DNA of 64,000 bases from Streptomyces sp. 2114.4 (GTDB lineage: Bacteria; Actinomycetota; Actinomycetes; Streptomycetales; Streptomycetaceae): the NCBI RefSeq assembly GCF_900187385.1, contig NZ_FYEY01000001.1, positions 3,100,001 to 3,164,000 of the forward strand, given 5' to 3'. The translations under genes and the position numbers were made by a program. The notes under the pieces are model-generated. The model was not told the origin of the DNA. It searched no databases and saw nothing but the letters and a program-made list of their open reading frames with translations. Shown piece by piece: positions 35,317 through 44,108 of this stretch (the stretch's first letter is position 1; the number at the start of each line of letters is the position of its first letter).

Positions 35317-38300
35317 ATGGTCGTGAGGAACTCCCCCACCCACGCCAGCAGCTCGCGCCCCACCAACGGCTTGCCGCCGATCTTGCCGGTGGCCGGGCGC
35401 GGCACCAGGATCTGACGGGTGGCCGGCTTGAGGACGGTACGGGGGTGGAGCCGCTTGAGCCGCAGCTCCTGCGATTCACGCAACTCCACCGGGCCGAAGC
35501 GGATGTTGGAGCCCTGGAGTGTGATATCGGAGACCCCGCAGGCGCGGGCGAGCATCCGCAGTGCGGCGACCAGCAGCAGGTTCTCGACGGGCTCGGGCAG
35601 CTTGCCGTAGCGGTCGGCCAGCTCCTCGCGGACGGCCGCGATGTCCTCTTCCGAGGAGGCGGAGGCGATGGCGCGGTAGGCCTGCAGGCGCAGCCGCTCG
35701 CCGGGGGCGTAGTCGTGCGGGACATGGGCGTCGACGGGGAGCTCGATCTTGACCTCGAGCGGGGGCTCCTCCTCCACGCCGCCTTCCAGGGAGGCGCGGT
35801 AGTCGGCGACCGCCTCGCCCACCATCCGTACGTAGAGGTCGAAGCCGACGCCGGCGATATGGCCGGACTGCTCGCCGCCGAGGAGGTTGCCCGCGCCGCG
35901 GATCTCCAGGTCCTTCATGGCGACGTACATGCCCGCACCCATCTCGGTGTGCTGGGCGATGGTCGCCAGCCGCTCGTGGGCGGTCTCGGTCAGCGGCTTC
36001 TCCGGCGGGTAGAGGAAGTAGGCGTAGCCGCGCTCGCGGCCGCGGCCCACCCGGCCGCGCAGCTGGTGGAGCTGGGAGAGGCCGAAGTTGTCGCCGCGCT
36101 CGACGATCAGGGTGTTGGCGTTGGAGATGTCGATGCCCGATTCGACGATCGTCGTCGAGACCAGCACATCGAACTTCTTCTCCCAGAAGTCGACGACGAC
36201 CTGCTCCAGTTGCGATTCACCCATCTGTCCGTGGGCGGTCTGGATACGGGCCTCCGGCACGATCTCGCGGAGCCGGGCGGCGGCGCGGTCGATCGACTCG
36301 ACGCGGTTGTGGATGTAGAAGACCTGGCCCTCGCGCAGGAGTTCCCGGCGGATGGCGGCGCCGATCTGCTTCTGCTCGTAGGGGCCGACGAAGGTGAGGA
36401 CCGGGTGGCGCTCCTCGGGCGGGGTGGTGATCGTGGACATCTCGCGGATGCCCGTCACCGCCATCTCCAGGGTGCGCGGGATGGGCGTCGCGGACATGGT
36501 CAGGACGTCGACGTTGGCGCGCAGCTTCTTCAGCTGCTCCTTGTGCTCGACGCCGAAGCGCTGCTCCTCGTCGACGATGACCAGGCCCAGGTCCTTGAAC
36601 TTGGTCTCCGAGGAGAACAGCCGGTGGGTGCCGATGACGAGGTCGACGGAGCCGTCGCGCAGCCCTTCGATGACGGCCTTGGCCTCGCCGTCGGTCTGGA
36701 AGCGGGACAGCGCCCGGACGTTGACCGGGAACTGGCCATAGCGCTCGGTGAAGGTGCCGAGGTGCTGCTGCACGAGCAGCGTGGTCGGGACCAGGACCGC
36801 CACCTGCTTGCCGTCCTGGACCGCCTTGAAGGCGGCGCGGACCGCGATCTCCGTCTTGCCGTAGCCGACGTCGCCGCAGATCAGGCGGTCCATGGGGACG
36901 GACTTCTCCATGTCCTCCTTGACCTCGGCGATGGTGGAGAGCTGGTCAGGCGTCTCCGCGTACGGGAAGGCGTCCTCCAGCTCGCGCTGCCAGGGGGTGT
37001 CCGGGCCGAAGGTGTGGCCGGGCGCCGCCATCCGCGCGGAGTACAGCTTGATGAGGTCGGCGGCGATCTCCTTGACGGCCTTCTTGGCGCGCGCCTTGGT
37101 CTTGGTCCAGTCGGCGCCGCCGAGCCGGTGCAGGGTGGGGGCCTCGCCGCCCACGTACTTGGTGACCTGCTCCAGCTGGTCGGTGGGGATGTAGAGGCGG
37201 TCGCCGGGCTGGCCGCGCTTGGCGGGCGCGTACTCGACGAGGAGGTATTCGCGGGTGGCGCCCTGGACCGTGCGCTGCACCATCTCGATGTAGCGGCCGA
37301 CACCGTGCTGCTCGTGGACGATGAAGTCGCCGGCTTCCAGGGTCAACGGGTCGATGGTCTTGCGGCGGCGGGCCGGCATCCGGGCGCCGTCCTTGCCGGC
37401 CGCCTTCTGGCCGGAGAGGTCGGTCTCGGTGAGGACGGCGATCCGGAGGTCCGGGTCGATGAAGCCGTTGTCGAGGGTGCTGCAGGAGACATGGACGAGG
37501 GACGGGGAGAGCTCCGCGAGGTCGGCGTCGAGGCGGGCCGGGATGCCCTCGCCGCCAAGAACCTCGACCGTGCGGGCCGCCGGGCCGTGTCCCTCGGTGA
37601 GGAACAGCGTGCGCCAGCCGTCCCCCAGCCACTGCTTGGTGTCGGCCAGCGCCCGCTGGGTGTCACCGCGGTAGGTGTCGGGGGCATGCATACCGAGCTT
37701 GAGGGTGTCGCCGTCGCCCTCCAGCTCCTCGCCGGACGCGAAGGGGCTGACCGACCACCACATCATTCCCAGCTCGCGCGCCCGGTCCCGGACGTCCGCA
37801 AGGCCCCACAGGGAGGCCGCGCCCACGTCGATCGGGGCCTGCCCCCCGCCGGCACTGGCCGCCCAGGACGCCTGCAGGAACTCCTGGCTGGTCGCCACCA
37901 GGTCGGCGGCCCGGGTACGCACCCGCTCCGGGTCGCACACCAGCGTCATGCTCCCGGCCGGCAGCACGTCCAGCAGCAGCTCCATGTCGTCCACCAGGAC
38001 CGGGGCCAGCGACTCCATGCCGTCGACGGCGATCCCCTCGGCGATCTTGCCGAGCAGTTCGCCCAGTTCGGGATGCTTCTCGGCGAGCGCCGCCGCCCGC
38101 TCCCGGACGGTGTCGGTCAGCAGCAGCTCACGGCACGGCGGCGCCCACAGGCCGTGCTCGGCGACCTCCAGGGACCGCTGGTCGGCGACCTTGAAGTAGC
38201 GGATCTCCTCGACGTCGTCGCCCCAGAACTCCACCCGCAGCGGGTGCTCCTCGGTCGGCGGGAAGACGTCCAGGATCCCGCCGCGGACCGCGAACTCACC

Positions 38301-38849
38301 GCGCTTCTCGACCAGCTCGACGCGGGCGTAGGCGGCCGCCGCCAGGCCGTCGACGATCTCTTCGAGGTCGGCGCTCTGCCCGGTGCGCAGGCTCACGGGC
38401 TCCAGGTCGCCCAGGCCCTTGACCTGCGGCTGGAGCACGGAGCGGATGGGGGCGACGACGACGGAGACGGGGCCGGCCATCGGGTCGTCGGCGCGCGGGT
38501 GGGCGAGCCGGCGCAGCACCGCCAGGCGCCGGCCGACGGTGTCCGAGCGCGGCGACAGCCGCTCGTGCGGCAGCGTCTCCCAGGACGGGAACTCCACGAC
38601 GGAGTTGTCCTCGCCGGCCGGCATCAGGCTGCGCAGCGTGGCGGCGAGATCCTCCGCCTCCCGGCCGGTGGCGGTCACCGCGAGCACCGGGCGTCCGGCC
38701 TGCCGCGCCAGCGCGGCGACCGCGAGCGGGCGGGCGGCGGGCGGCCCCACCAGGTCCACATGCGGCCGGTTCCCGTCGGCCGCGGCCTGCAGCGCTTCGG
38801 CGAGCGCCGGGTCCCGTACGACGGCGTCGAGCAGACCAGTCAGGCTCAT
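35304..38849 (-). CDS. mfd: Transcription-repair coupling factor Mfd (1181 aa)
   Basis: Displaces stalled RNA polymerase from damaged DNA and recruits UvrA. The N-terminal UvrB-homologous part (LLDAVVRDPALAEALQAA, VVEFPSWETLPHERLSPR) is followed by the RNA-polymerase-interacting region (EAGDFIVHEQHGVGRY). The RecG-like helicase motor has GDVGYGKTEIAVRAA near residue 664, DEEQRFG near 759, SATPIPRTLE and the LHQLRGRVGRGRERGYAYF block. The C-terminal TRG/inhibitory domain ends FLTTILGS. ATG 38849 begins the conserved MSLTGLLDAVV; a 23-residue longer frame is not conserved. Housekeeping gene, transcribed alone. Confidence 0.97.
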   Translation of the reverse strand: MSLTGLLDAVVRDPALAEALQAAADGNRPHVDLVGPPAARPLAVAALARQAGRPVLAVTATGREAEDLAATLRSLMPAGEDNSVVEFPSWETLPHERLSPRSDTVGRRLAVLRRLAHPRADDPMAGPVSVVVAPIRSVLQPQVKGLGDLEPVSLRTGQSADLEEIVDGLAAAAYARVELVEKRGEFAVRGGILDVFPPTEEHPLRVEFWGDDVEEIRYFKVADQRSLEVAEHGLWAPPCRELLLTDTVRERAAALAEKHPELGELLGKIAEGIAVDGMESLAPVLVDDMELLLDVLPAGSMTLVCDPERVRTRAADLVATSQEFLQASWAASAGGGQAPIDVGAASLWGLADVRDRARELGMMWWSVSPFASGEELEGDGDTLKLGMHAPDTYRGDTQRALADTKQWLGDGWRTLFLTEGHGPAARTVEVLGGEGIPARLDADLAELSPSLVHVSCSTLDNGFIDPDLRIAVLTETDLSGQKAAGKDGARMPARRRKTIDPLTLEAGDFIVHEQHGVGRYIEMVQRTVQGATREYLLVEYAPAKRGQPGDRLYIPTDQLEQVTKYVGGEAPTLHRLGGADWTKTKARAKKAVKEIAADLIKLYSARMAAPGHTFGPDTPWQRELEDAFPYAETPDQLSTIAEVKEDMEKSVPMDRLICGDVGYGKTEIAVRAAFKAVQDGKQVAVLVPTTLLVQQHLGTFTERYGQFPVNVRALSRFQTDGEAKAVIEGLRDGSVDLVIGTHRLFSSETKFKDLGLVIVDEEQRFGVEHKEQLKKLRANVDVLTMSATPIPRTLEMAVTGIREMSTITTPPEERHPVLTFVGPYEQKQIGAAIRRELLREGQVFYIHNRVESIDRAAARLREIVPEARIQTAHGQMGESQLEQVVVDFWEKKFDVLVSTTIVESGIDISNANTLIVERGDNFGLSQLHQLRGRVGRGRERGYAYFLYPPEKPLTETAHERLATIAQHTEMGAGMYVAMKDLEIRGAGNLLGGEQSGHIAGVGFDLYVRMVGEAVADYRASLEGGVEEEPPLEVKIELPVDAHVPHDYAPGERLRLQAYRAIASASSEEDIAAVREELADRYGKLPEPVENLLLVAALRMLARACGVSDITLQGSNIRFGPVELRESQELRLKRLHPRTVLKPATRQILVPRPATGKIGGKPLVGRELLAWVGEFLTTILGS

Positions 38850-38962
38850 CAGAAGATTCCGTCCCAGCGAGGCGAACAACGCAGCAGCCCGACACGTCTC
38901 ACGGGCCGGGGCTGCCAAGCGTACGCCCGCCCGCCACCCGGGCGGGCCGCAAGCCCGGGAGG

Positions 38963-38994
38963 GCCCCGGCGCGGCGGACAGCGCGCGCCGGGGC
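38963..38994 (-). terminator. Hairpin terminator after the phospholipase gene
   Basis: An 11-bp perfect stem (GCCCCGGCGCG and complement) with a 10-nt loop lies just 3' of the phospholipase stop on the minus strand, upstream of mfd. Confidence 0.65.
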
Positions 38995-39040
38995 GGTGTT
39001 CCCGGCCGCGGCGCGAGCCGTCAGCCGGGAGCGGTACCGG

Positions 39041-39625
39041 TCAGCCGAGGACCCGGACCGCGGCGTAGTACTTGTCCGCGCTCTTGAGGCAGGCGGCCTT
39101 CATTTTCTTCCGCATCGCCGGGGTGAGCGGGTCGGCCCAGGGCTTGTACTGGCAGGCCTGGCGCATGTCCTGCAGGAATACGTCGTCGATGCGCTTCTTG
39201 TGGTCCCGGCGCCAGGCCGCCTTCCCCACAATTGTTTTGTAATTGCGGTAACCGAAGTCGTGGCGGTGGCAGGAGTAGGTGAAGTCGTAGCCGCCCGGCA
39301 GCTTCTCCGGCGAGCTGTTGCAGCCGTTGGTGCTCCAGTTGAACCGGAAGTAGTTCGAGCCCGAGCGGTACAGCCCGAGGTACTTGAACCAGGCGTCCCG
39401 GGACGCCTGCCCCTTGCTGGTCAGCGACTTGAGCTTCGCCAGCCGGTACGCCCCGCCGACCGCGGGACCGGCCACGTCCGCCGCGGAGATCTGCCGCGCC
39501 ACGGCGGACGGTCCGGTCGTGACCGCCGTCTTCGCCGGCGCCTCGGCGAGCGCGGGCGCCGCCGTCCCCAGGGCGAGGACACCGGCCAGTACGACACCTC
39601 CGAAAGAGGTCCGCATCGTGTTCAC
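39041..39625 (-). CDS. Secreted prokaryotic phospholipase A2 (194 aa)
   Basis: Hydrolyses the sn-2 ester of phospholipids outside the cell. A signal peptide (SFGGVVLAGVLALGTAAPALA) precedes a mature enzyme with the PLA2 catalytic motif CHRHDFGYRNY (His-Asp pair) and the calcium-loop region NWSTNGCNSSPEKLPGGYDF. Cysteines are placed as in the S. violaceoruber enzyme. GTG 39625 is preferred because GAAGGAAAAC is well spaced from it; ATG 39616 would also preserve the signal peptide. A 9-bp inverted repeat at 39658-39680 lies in the 5' leader. Confidence 0.93.
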   Translation of the reverse strand: MNTMRTSFGGVVLAGVLALGTAAPALAEAPAKTAVTTGPSAVARQISAADVAGPAVGGAYRLAKLKSLTSKGQASRDAWFKYLGLYRSGSNYFRFNWSTNGCNSSPEKLPGGYDFTYSCHRHDFGYRNYKTIVGKAAWRRDHKKRIDDVFLQDMRQACQYKPWADPLTPAMRKKMKAACLKSADKYYAAVRVLG

Positions 39626-40032
39626 TTGTTTTCCTTCCCCGATTTCCCGCTGCATGGGAAGCCGATCCGAAATCGGCTTCAGGGAGGAAAATAGCGCGGC
39701 AGCGCGGCTCCGCAGAGGGAATTAAAGGAAATGCCCGGCCACCGCCTCAAGGAACCCCGCATTCCGCGGGACCTGACATGAGAGATGAAGGGACATTTTT
39801 GGCCACTATGTCCGAATGAACCTCATGCACGAAAGGGATGCGATGCCCGCAAATCCCGCACGCGCACGCATTGCTGTGATCTGGAACACCCCTGGCGCCA
39901 GGGCCGCCGGCGTGCCACGCCCAGGGGCCCGTCGGGTCGCCGCCGGCCCGGATGCGCGGTTCCGCACTCCGCCCCGCGCATGGAAGGGTGCAGCATACAA
40001 GGACCTGCGGAAGGTCCCGCGGAGGGGGAACG
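39626..40032. other. Divergent control region between pla2 and MFS gene
   Basis: No gene is called. Besides the inverted repeat at 39658-39680 there is GGACAT-N11-ATGTCC at 39791-39813, a possible operator. The first 200 bp are less GC-rich than the average of the window. Confidence 0.5.
39658..39680. promoter_or_regulatory. 9-bp inverted repeat upstream of phospholipase A2
   Basis: GAAGCCGAT and ATCGGCTTC flank a 5-nt spacer, 33 nt upstream of the phospholipase start. It could be an operator or a 5'-UTR hairpin. Confidence 0.45.
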
Positions 40033-41640
40033 GTGAGCAACAGCGCGCGACCGGCCGGCCAGAGCGCACGCGAGGCCCCGCGGACGGCGGGCCCGGCGCC
40101 CGCGGACCCGCGACGCCGCCCCGTCGTCGCCGCCCTCATGCTCGCCATGGCGCTGGCTGCCCTCGACTCGACGATCATCGCCACCGCCATTCCCCAGATC
40201 GTCGGTGACCTGGGTGGCTTCGCGGTCTTCTCCTGGCTCTTCTCCGGCTATCTGCTGGCCGTCACCGTCACCCTGCCCGTCTACGGCAAGCTCTCCGACA
40301 CCTTCGGCCGCAAGCCCATCCTGCTCACCGGCATCGTGCTCTTCCTCGCCGGTTCGCTGGCCTGCGCGGGCGCCTGGAACATGGCCTCGCTGATCGCCTT
40401 CCGCGTGCTCCAGGGCCTGGGCGGCGGCGCCCTCCAGGGCACCGTCCAGACCATCGCCGCCGACCTCTACCCGATGAAGGAACGCCCCAGGATCCAGGCC
40501 AGGCTCTCCAGCGTCTGGGCCGTCTCCTCGGTCGCCGGGCCCGCGCTGGGCGGACTGCTCGCCGCCTGCGCCGACTGGCGGTGGATCTTCCTGGTCAATG
40601 CGCCGGTGGGCGCGGTGGCCCTCTGGCTGATCGTGCGGTACTTCTCCGAGCCGGAGCGGGACCGGCACGGCCGGCGGGCCCGCCGCCCCCGGGTCGACTG
40701 GCCCGGCGCGCTGGCGATCTTCGCCTGTGGCGGGCTGCTGCTGACCGCCCTGGTCCAGGGCGGGGTGGCCTGGCCCTGGTACTCCGCGCCGTCGCTGCTG
40801 CTGTTCGCCGGCAGTGCGCTGTGCGCCACGGTCACCGTCCTCATCGAACGCCGGGCCGCGGAACCGATCATCCCCGGCTGGGTCTGGCGCCGCCGCACCA
40901 TCTCGGCCGTCAACCTCGCCCTCGGCGCCCTGGGCCTGCTGATGGTCGCGCCGACCGTGTTCCTGCCCACCTACGCGCAGGCGGTGCTGGGCCTGGGTCC
41001 GACGGCCGCCGGCTTCGTGCTGTCCGTCATGACCCTGAGCTGGCCGGTCTCGGCCGCCCTCAGCAGCCACGTCTACAACCGCCTCGGCATCCGCACCTGC
41101 GCGGCACTCGGCATCGGCGGGGCCGGTCTGGTCCTGCTCGCCTTCCCCCTGCTGCCCTACCCGGGCGCCGCCTGGCAGCCCGCCCTGATCATGCTGGCGC
41201 TCGGCGCCGCCCTCGGCCTCTTCCAGCTGCCGCTGATCATCGGGGTCCAGTCCTCGGTCGGCTATGCCGAGCGCGGCACCGCCACCGCCTCCATACTCTT
41301 CTGCCGCCAGGTCGGCCAGTCCCTCGGCGCCGCGCTCTTCGGCGCCCTCGCGAACGCCACCCTCAACGACCGCCTGGCGCACGCCCCTTCGGACATCCGC
41401 CCCGGCCTGCCCGGCGACCTGGACGCGGTCTCCCACGCCCTCCAGCACCCCGGCGCCCTCACCGCCCGTGCCACCGACTACCTCCGCCACGCCGTCGACA
41501 CCACGGTCGACCACGTCTACCTCGGCGCCGCCGCGGCCGCCGGCCTCGCGCTGGCCGCACTGTTGCTGCTGGCACCGCGGCGCTTCCCGGTGCACTCGGA
41601 CGCCCGCGGGACGGGCGAGGGGGAGCCGGGGGCGACGTAA
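40033..41640 (+). CDS. MFS transporter, DHA2 (14-TMS) multidrug type (535 aa)
   Basis: Fourteen hydrophobic helices of the EmrB/QacA-like drug:H+ antiporter family. Signature pieces are ALDSTIIATAIPQIVGDLGG (motif D), GKLSDTFGRKPILL (motif A), and FRVLQGLGGGALQG (motif C-like region). GTG 40033 has GGAGGGGGAACG upstream. No adjacent TetR or MarR regulator. It is divergent from the phospholipase gene and ends 60 nt from the converging DivIVA-like gene. Exported compound unknown. Confidence 0.92.
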   Translation: MSNSARPAGQSAREAPRTAGPAPADPRRRPVVAALMLAMALAALDSTIIATAIPQIVGDLGGFAVFSWLFSGYLLAVTVTLPVYGKLSDTFGRKPILLTGIVLFLAGSLACAGAWNMASLIAFRVLQGLGGGALQGTVQTIAADLYPMKERPRIQARLSSVWAVSSVAGPALGGLLAACADWRWIFLVNAPVGAVALWLIVRYFSEPERDRHGRRARRPRVDWPGALAIFACGGLLLTALVQGGVAWPWYSAPSLLLFAGSALCATVTVLIERRAAEPIIPGWVWRRRTISAVNLALGALGLLMVAPTVFLPTYAQAVLGLGPTAAGFVLSVMTLSWPVSAALSSHVYNRLGIRTCAALGIGGAGLVLLAFPLLPYPGAAWQPALIMLALGAALGLFQLPLIIGVQSSVGYAERGTATASILFCRQVGQSLGAALFGALANATLNDRLAHAPSDIRPGLPGDLDAVSHALQHPGALTARATDYLRHAVDTTVDHVYLGAAAAAGLALAALLLLAPRRFPVHSDARGTGEGEPGAT

Positions 41641-41701
41641 CCGGGCGCGACGTAACCGGGCGGGAAGTGGCCGACGGGCCGGGCGGGGCGGGCGGTTGCG
41701 G

Positions 41702-42745
41702 TCAGGCGCCCGGGCCGCCGCGCCGACGGGGCACCTGCGTCTTCAGGGTGTCGTCCTCGTCGGAGCCGGGACCGGAGCCGATGCCGGAACCGACGGCGGC
41801 GCCGGCGCCCTCGTTCCGTCCGCCGCCCTCCGGAGTACTCCCGGCGCCCTCGTCGCCGCCCTCCGCCACCGGCGCCTTCCCGGTGAGCACCGCCAGGCTG
41901 TTGCGGACATGGGTCATATGGATGCGCACCTCTTCGCGCTCCGCGTCGTGTTGGCGCAGGATCCGCTCCGTGGCCCGCTCGATGCGCTCCTCCTCCGCGC
42001 GGGCGCGGGCCAGGAGCCCGGCGGCGCGGTCCTCGCCGTCTTCCTGACGGTGCCGGGCGGTCTCCTCCGCCTCCGCATACAGCCGCCGGGCGTCGGCGCG
42101 GAGGGCCTTCCCGCGGGCGTCCAGCTCCGCGACGCACCGGTCCGTCTCCGCCTCCAGCGCCGCGAGTTCCCGCCCGGCCGCGTCCCACTCGTCCGCCTGC
42201 CGCTGCTCCTGGTCGCTGAGCAACTGCGCGGTGCGCCGCCGCACCTCCGCCAGCCCCTCGGCCGCCTCGCTCCGCAGCCGCTCGGCGTCCTCGGCAGCGA
42301 CGGCCGCCAGTTCGGTGGCTTCGCCGCGCGCGGCCCGCTCCGTGCGCCGGGCCCGGGTATCCGCCTCGGCCCGCAGCGCATGGGCCGCCCGCTCGGCCGC
42401 GTCCCGGACGTCGTCCGCATGGACGGCGGCCTCGCCCCGCATCCGCTCGGCCGCCTGCTCCGCCTCGGCCCGCAGCCGGGCCGCCTCGGACTCCGCGGTC
42501 GTCAGGATCAGCCGGGCCTCGCTGCCGAGCGATTCATACGTCTGCGGCGGCTGCTGCGCCAGATAGGCGCGCAGCTCCGCGAGTTCGGCCTCCATCTGGT
42601 TGTTCAGGACGGTGAGCCGTGCGGCGCGCTCCCAGCAGGAGTCGCGGTCCACCGAGAGCCCCGTGACCCGGCGGTCCACATCCTCCGGCCGGTAGCCACG
42701 CCCTCGTACGGCCTCGAACCCGTGAGGCGAAACCGATGCACTCAT
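41702..42745 (-). CDS. DivIVA-like coiled-coil protein (347 aa)
   Basis: The N-terminal GFEAVRGRGYRPEDVDRRVT resembles the DivIVA membrane-binding/start region. It is followed by about 230 residues of near-continuous Ala/Glu/Arg coiled coil (EARLILTTAESEAARLRAEA, repeated EAE/RAEAE patterns) and a disordered Gly/Ser/Asp tail ending in RRRGGPGA. Such proteins (often labelled cellulose-binding protein in Streptomyces) are relatives of the filament or polarity proteins Scy and FilP. It may help organise the hyphal tip, but that is inference. It lies just downstream of the LCP gene in the same direction. Confidence 0.85.
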   Translation of the reverse strand: MSASVSPHGFEAVRGRGYRPEDVDRRVTGLSVDRDSCWERAARLTVLNNQMEAELAELRAYLAQQPPQTYESLGSEARLILTTAESEAARLRAEAEQAAERMRGEAAVHADDVRDAAERAAHALRAEADTRARRTERAARGEATELAAVAAEDAERLRSEAAEGLAEVRRRTAQLLSDQEQRQADEWDAAGRELAALEAETDRCVAELDARGKALRADARRLYAEAEETARHRQEDGEDRAAGLLARARAEEERIERATERILRQHDAEREEVRIHMTHVRNSLAVLTGKAPVAEGGDEGAGSTPEGGGRNEGAGAAVGSGIGSGPGSDEDDTLKTQVPRRRGGPGA

Positions 42746-42909
42746 CCCTCAAGCCCCTCTCCGCCGCGCACAGCAGCCGCGCGACCCGCAGCGTTCCGCT
42801 TCATTTCGCATGATTCCGTGCAGCCCCGTGCAGTGACCCGCACTTCCCGCGGATCGCACCGAACGCCGCAGCCTCGCGACACCCCGTCCAACCCACCCAC
42901 CAGGATGCG

Positions 42910-44007
42910 TTATTTATCGCCAGAAGTCGGAATCCGATCATCTGCGCGCAGCGCCTGGAACAACCGCCTCGCCCCGGTTTCGTTCCACTGCAGCACCGAC
43001 CCCACACCGCTCACCATCACCCCGGGCCGCACCACCGGAACCGTCGTCGCCGTCCCGCCGCCCCCGGCGATCTGCTTCATCGACCAGCCCATATCCAGCA
43101 CCCGCGCCATGTCGGCCCCCCGGTCCACGGTCAGCGCCGCCAGCGAGGTGTGCAGCACCCGCTGCAGCCGGGACGGATCGAGCAGGACGTCCGGGGAAGC
43201 CATCTCGTCGGCCACCGCACCGAGCAATTGCCGCTGGCGCTTCACCCGTCCGAGGTCACCGTCGGGGTCGGTGTACCGGGCCCGTACGTACGCCAGCGCC
43301 TGGGTGCCGTTCATCCGCCGGCAGCCCGCCGAGAAGTCGGCCCCCGACTTCTCGTCCCGCAGCGGCTTGTCCAGACACAGCCGCACACCGTCCAGGGCGT
43401 TTACGACCTGCACGAACCCCAGGAAATTCACCTCGGCATAGTGCTCCATCCGCAGCCCGGTCGCCTGCTCCACCGTTCGGGTGAGCAGCTGGGGCCCGCC
43501 GTCCGCATAAGCCTCGTTGATCTTGCGGCTGCCGTGGCCGGGTATCGGCACATAGCTGTCACGCGGCAGGCTGACCAGCGACGGTCCGTGATCGCCGTAA
43601 TGCAGCACCATGATCGTGTCGGTGTTCCGCACCTCGTTGTTGCCGACGTGCAGTTCCCTGCGCTGCTGCGGGGTCAGCGCGCTGCGGCTGTCCGAGCCGA
43701 TCAGCAGCCAATTCGTGCCCTTGCCCGCGGGCGGCCGCCCTGGGTAGTCGGCCAGCGCGTCCTTGTGCCGCAGCTGCCGCCCCGCCGAGACATACAGCCA
43801 GGCCCCGATCACGACCACCACCACGGCCAGCACCAGCAGCGACACCAGGAGCCAGACGAGCCACGCCCAGCGGCGCCGGGGCGGGCCGGGACCGCGCAGC
43901 GACCTGGCCGTCCGCCGCCGGTGCCACCAGCGCGGGCGCCCCGCCCGGTACCGCGTCGCCGGCGTCGACGACGGCGGCTGCGACAACGGGGGTATCGGAC
44001 GGCCCAT
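42910..44007 (-). CDS. LytR-CpsA-Psr (LCP) family ligase (365 aa)
   Basis: Attaches glycopolymers such as teichoic acid to peptidoglycan. A long basic cytoplasmic N-terminus precedes a single helix (VWLLVSLLVLAVVVVVIGAW). The LCP domain follows with the usual landmarks NWLLIGSDSR, RNTDTIMVLHYGD, SLPRDSYVPIPGHGSRKINEAYADGG (written here in parts) and RYTDPDGDLGRVKRQRQLL. The conserved Arg and Asp residues that bind the pyrophosphate lipid are present. It could act with the teichoic-acid-like transferases at 6.6-10.6 kb, though they are unlinked. Confidence 0.93.
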   Translation of the reverse strand: MGRPIPPLSQPPSSTPATRYRAGRPRWWHRRRTARSLRGPGPPRRRWAWLVWLLVSLLVLAVVVVVIGAWLYVSAGRQLRHKDALADYPGRPPAGKGTNWLLIGSDSRSALTPQQRRELHVGNNEVRNTDTIMVLHYGDHGPSLVSLPRDSYVPIPGHGSRKINEAYADGGPQLLTRTVEQATGLRMEHYAEVNFLGFVQVVNALDGVRLCLDKPLRDEKSGADFSAGCRRMNGTQALAYVRARYTDPDGDLGRVKRQRQLLGAVADEMASPDVLLDPSRLQRVLHTSLAALTVDRGADMARVLDMGWSMKQIAGGGGTATTVPVVRPGVMVSGVGSVLQWNETGARRLFQALRADDRIPTSGDK

Positions 44008-44108
44008 ATACGCATGGTCGGGGCACCCGACGCGTCCCGCTCGTCGAACGCCCTGACCATGCCGCTACCGCGGAGCCCGCCGCCCCCCGGGGAGCGCCGT
44101 CACCGCCC

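Noticed and set aside
35085..39068. Open frame of over 1300 codons antisense to mfd
   Set aside because: It is the GC-skewed shadow of mfd: composition is an Arg/Gly/Leu-rich mirror of the coding strand, with no motif or ribosome-binding site, and mfd has all its catalytic motifs.
39816..40208. Plus-strand frame starting MNLMHERDAM upstream of the MFS gene
   Set aside because: It runs over the MFS start in another frame and has no ribosome-binding site or motif; judged non-coding leader.
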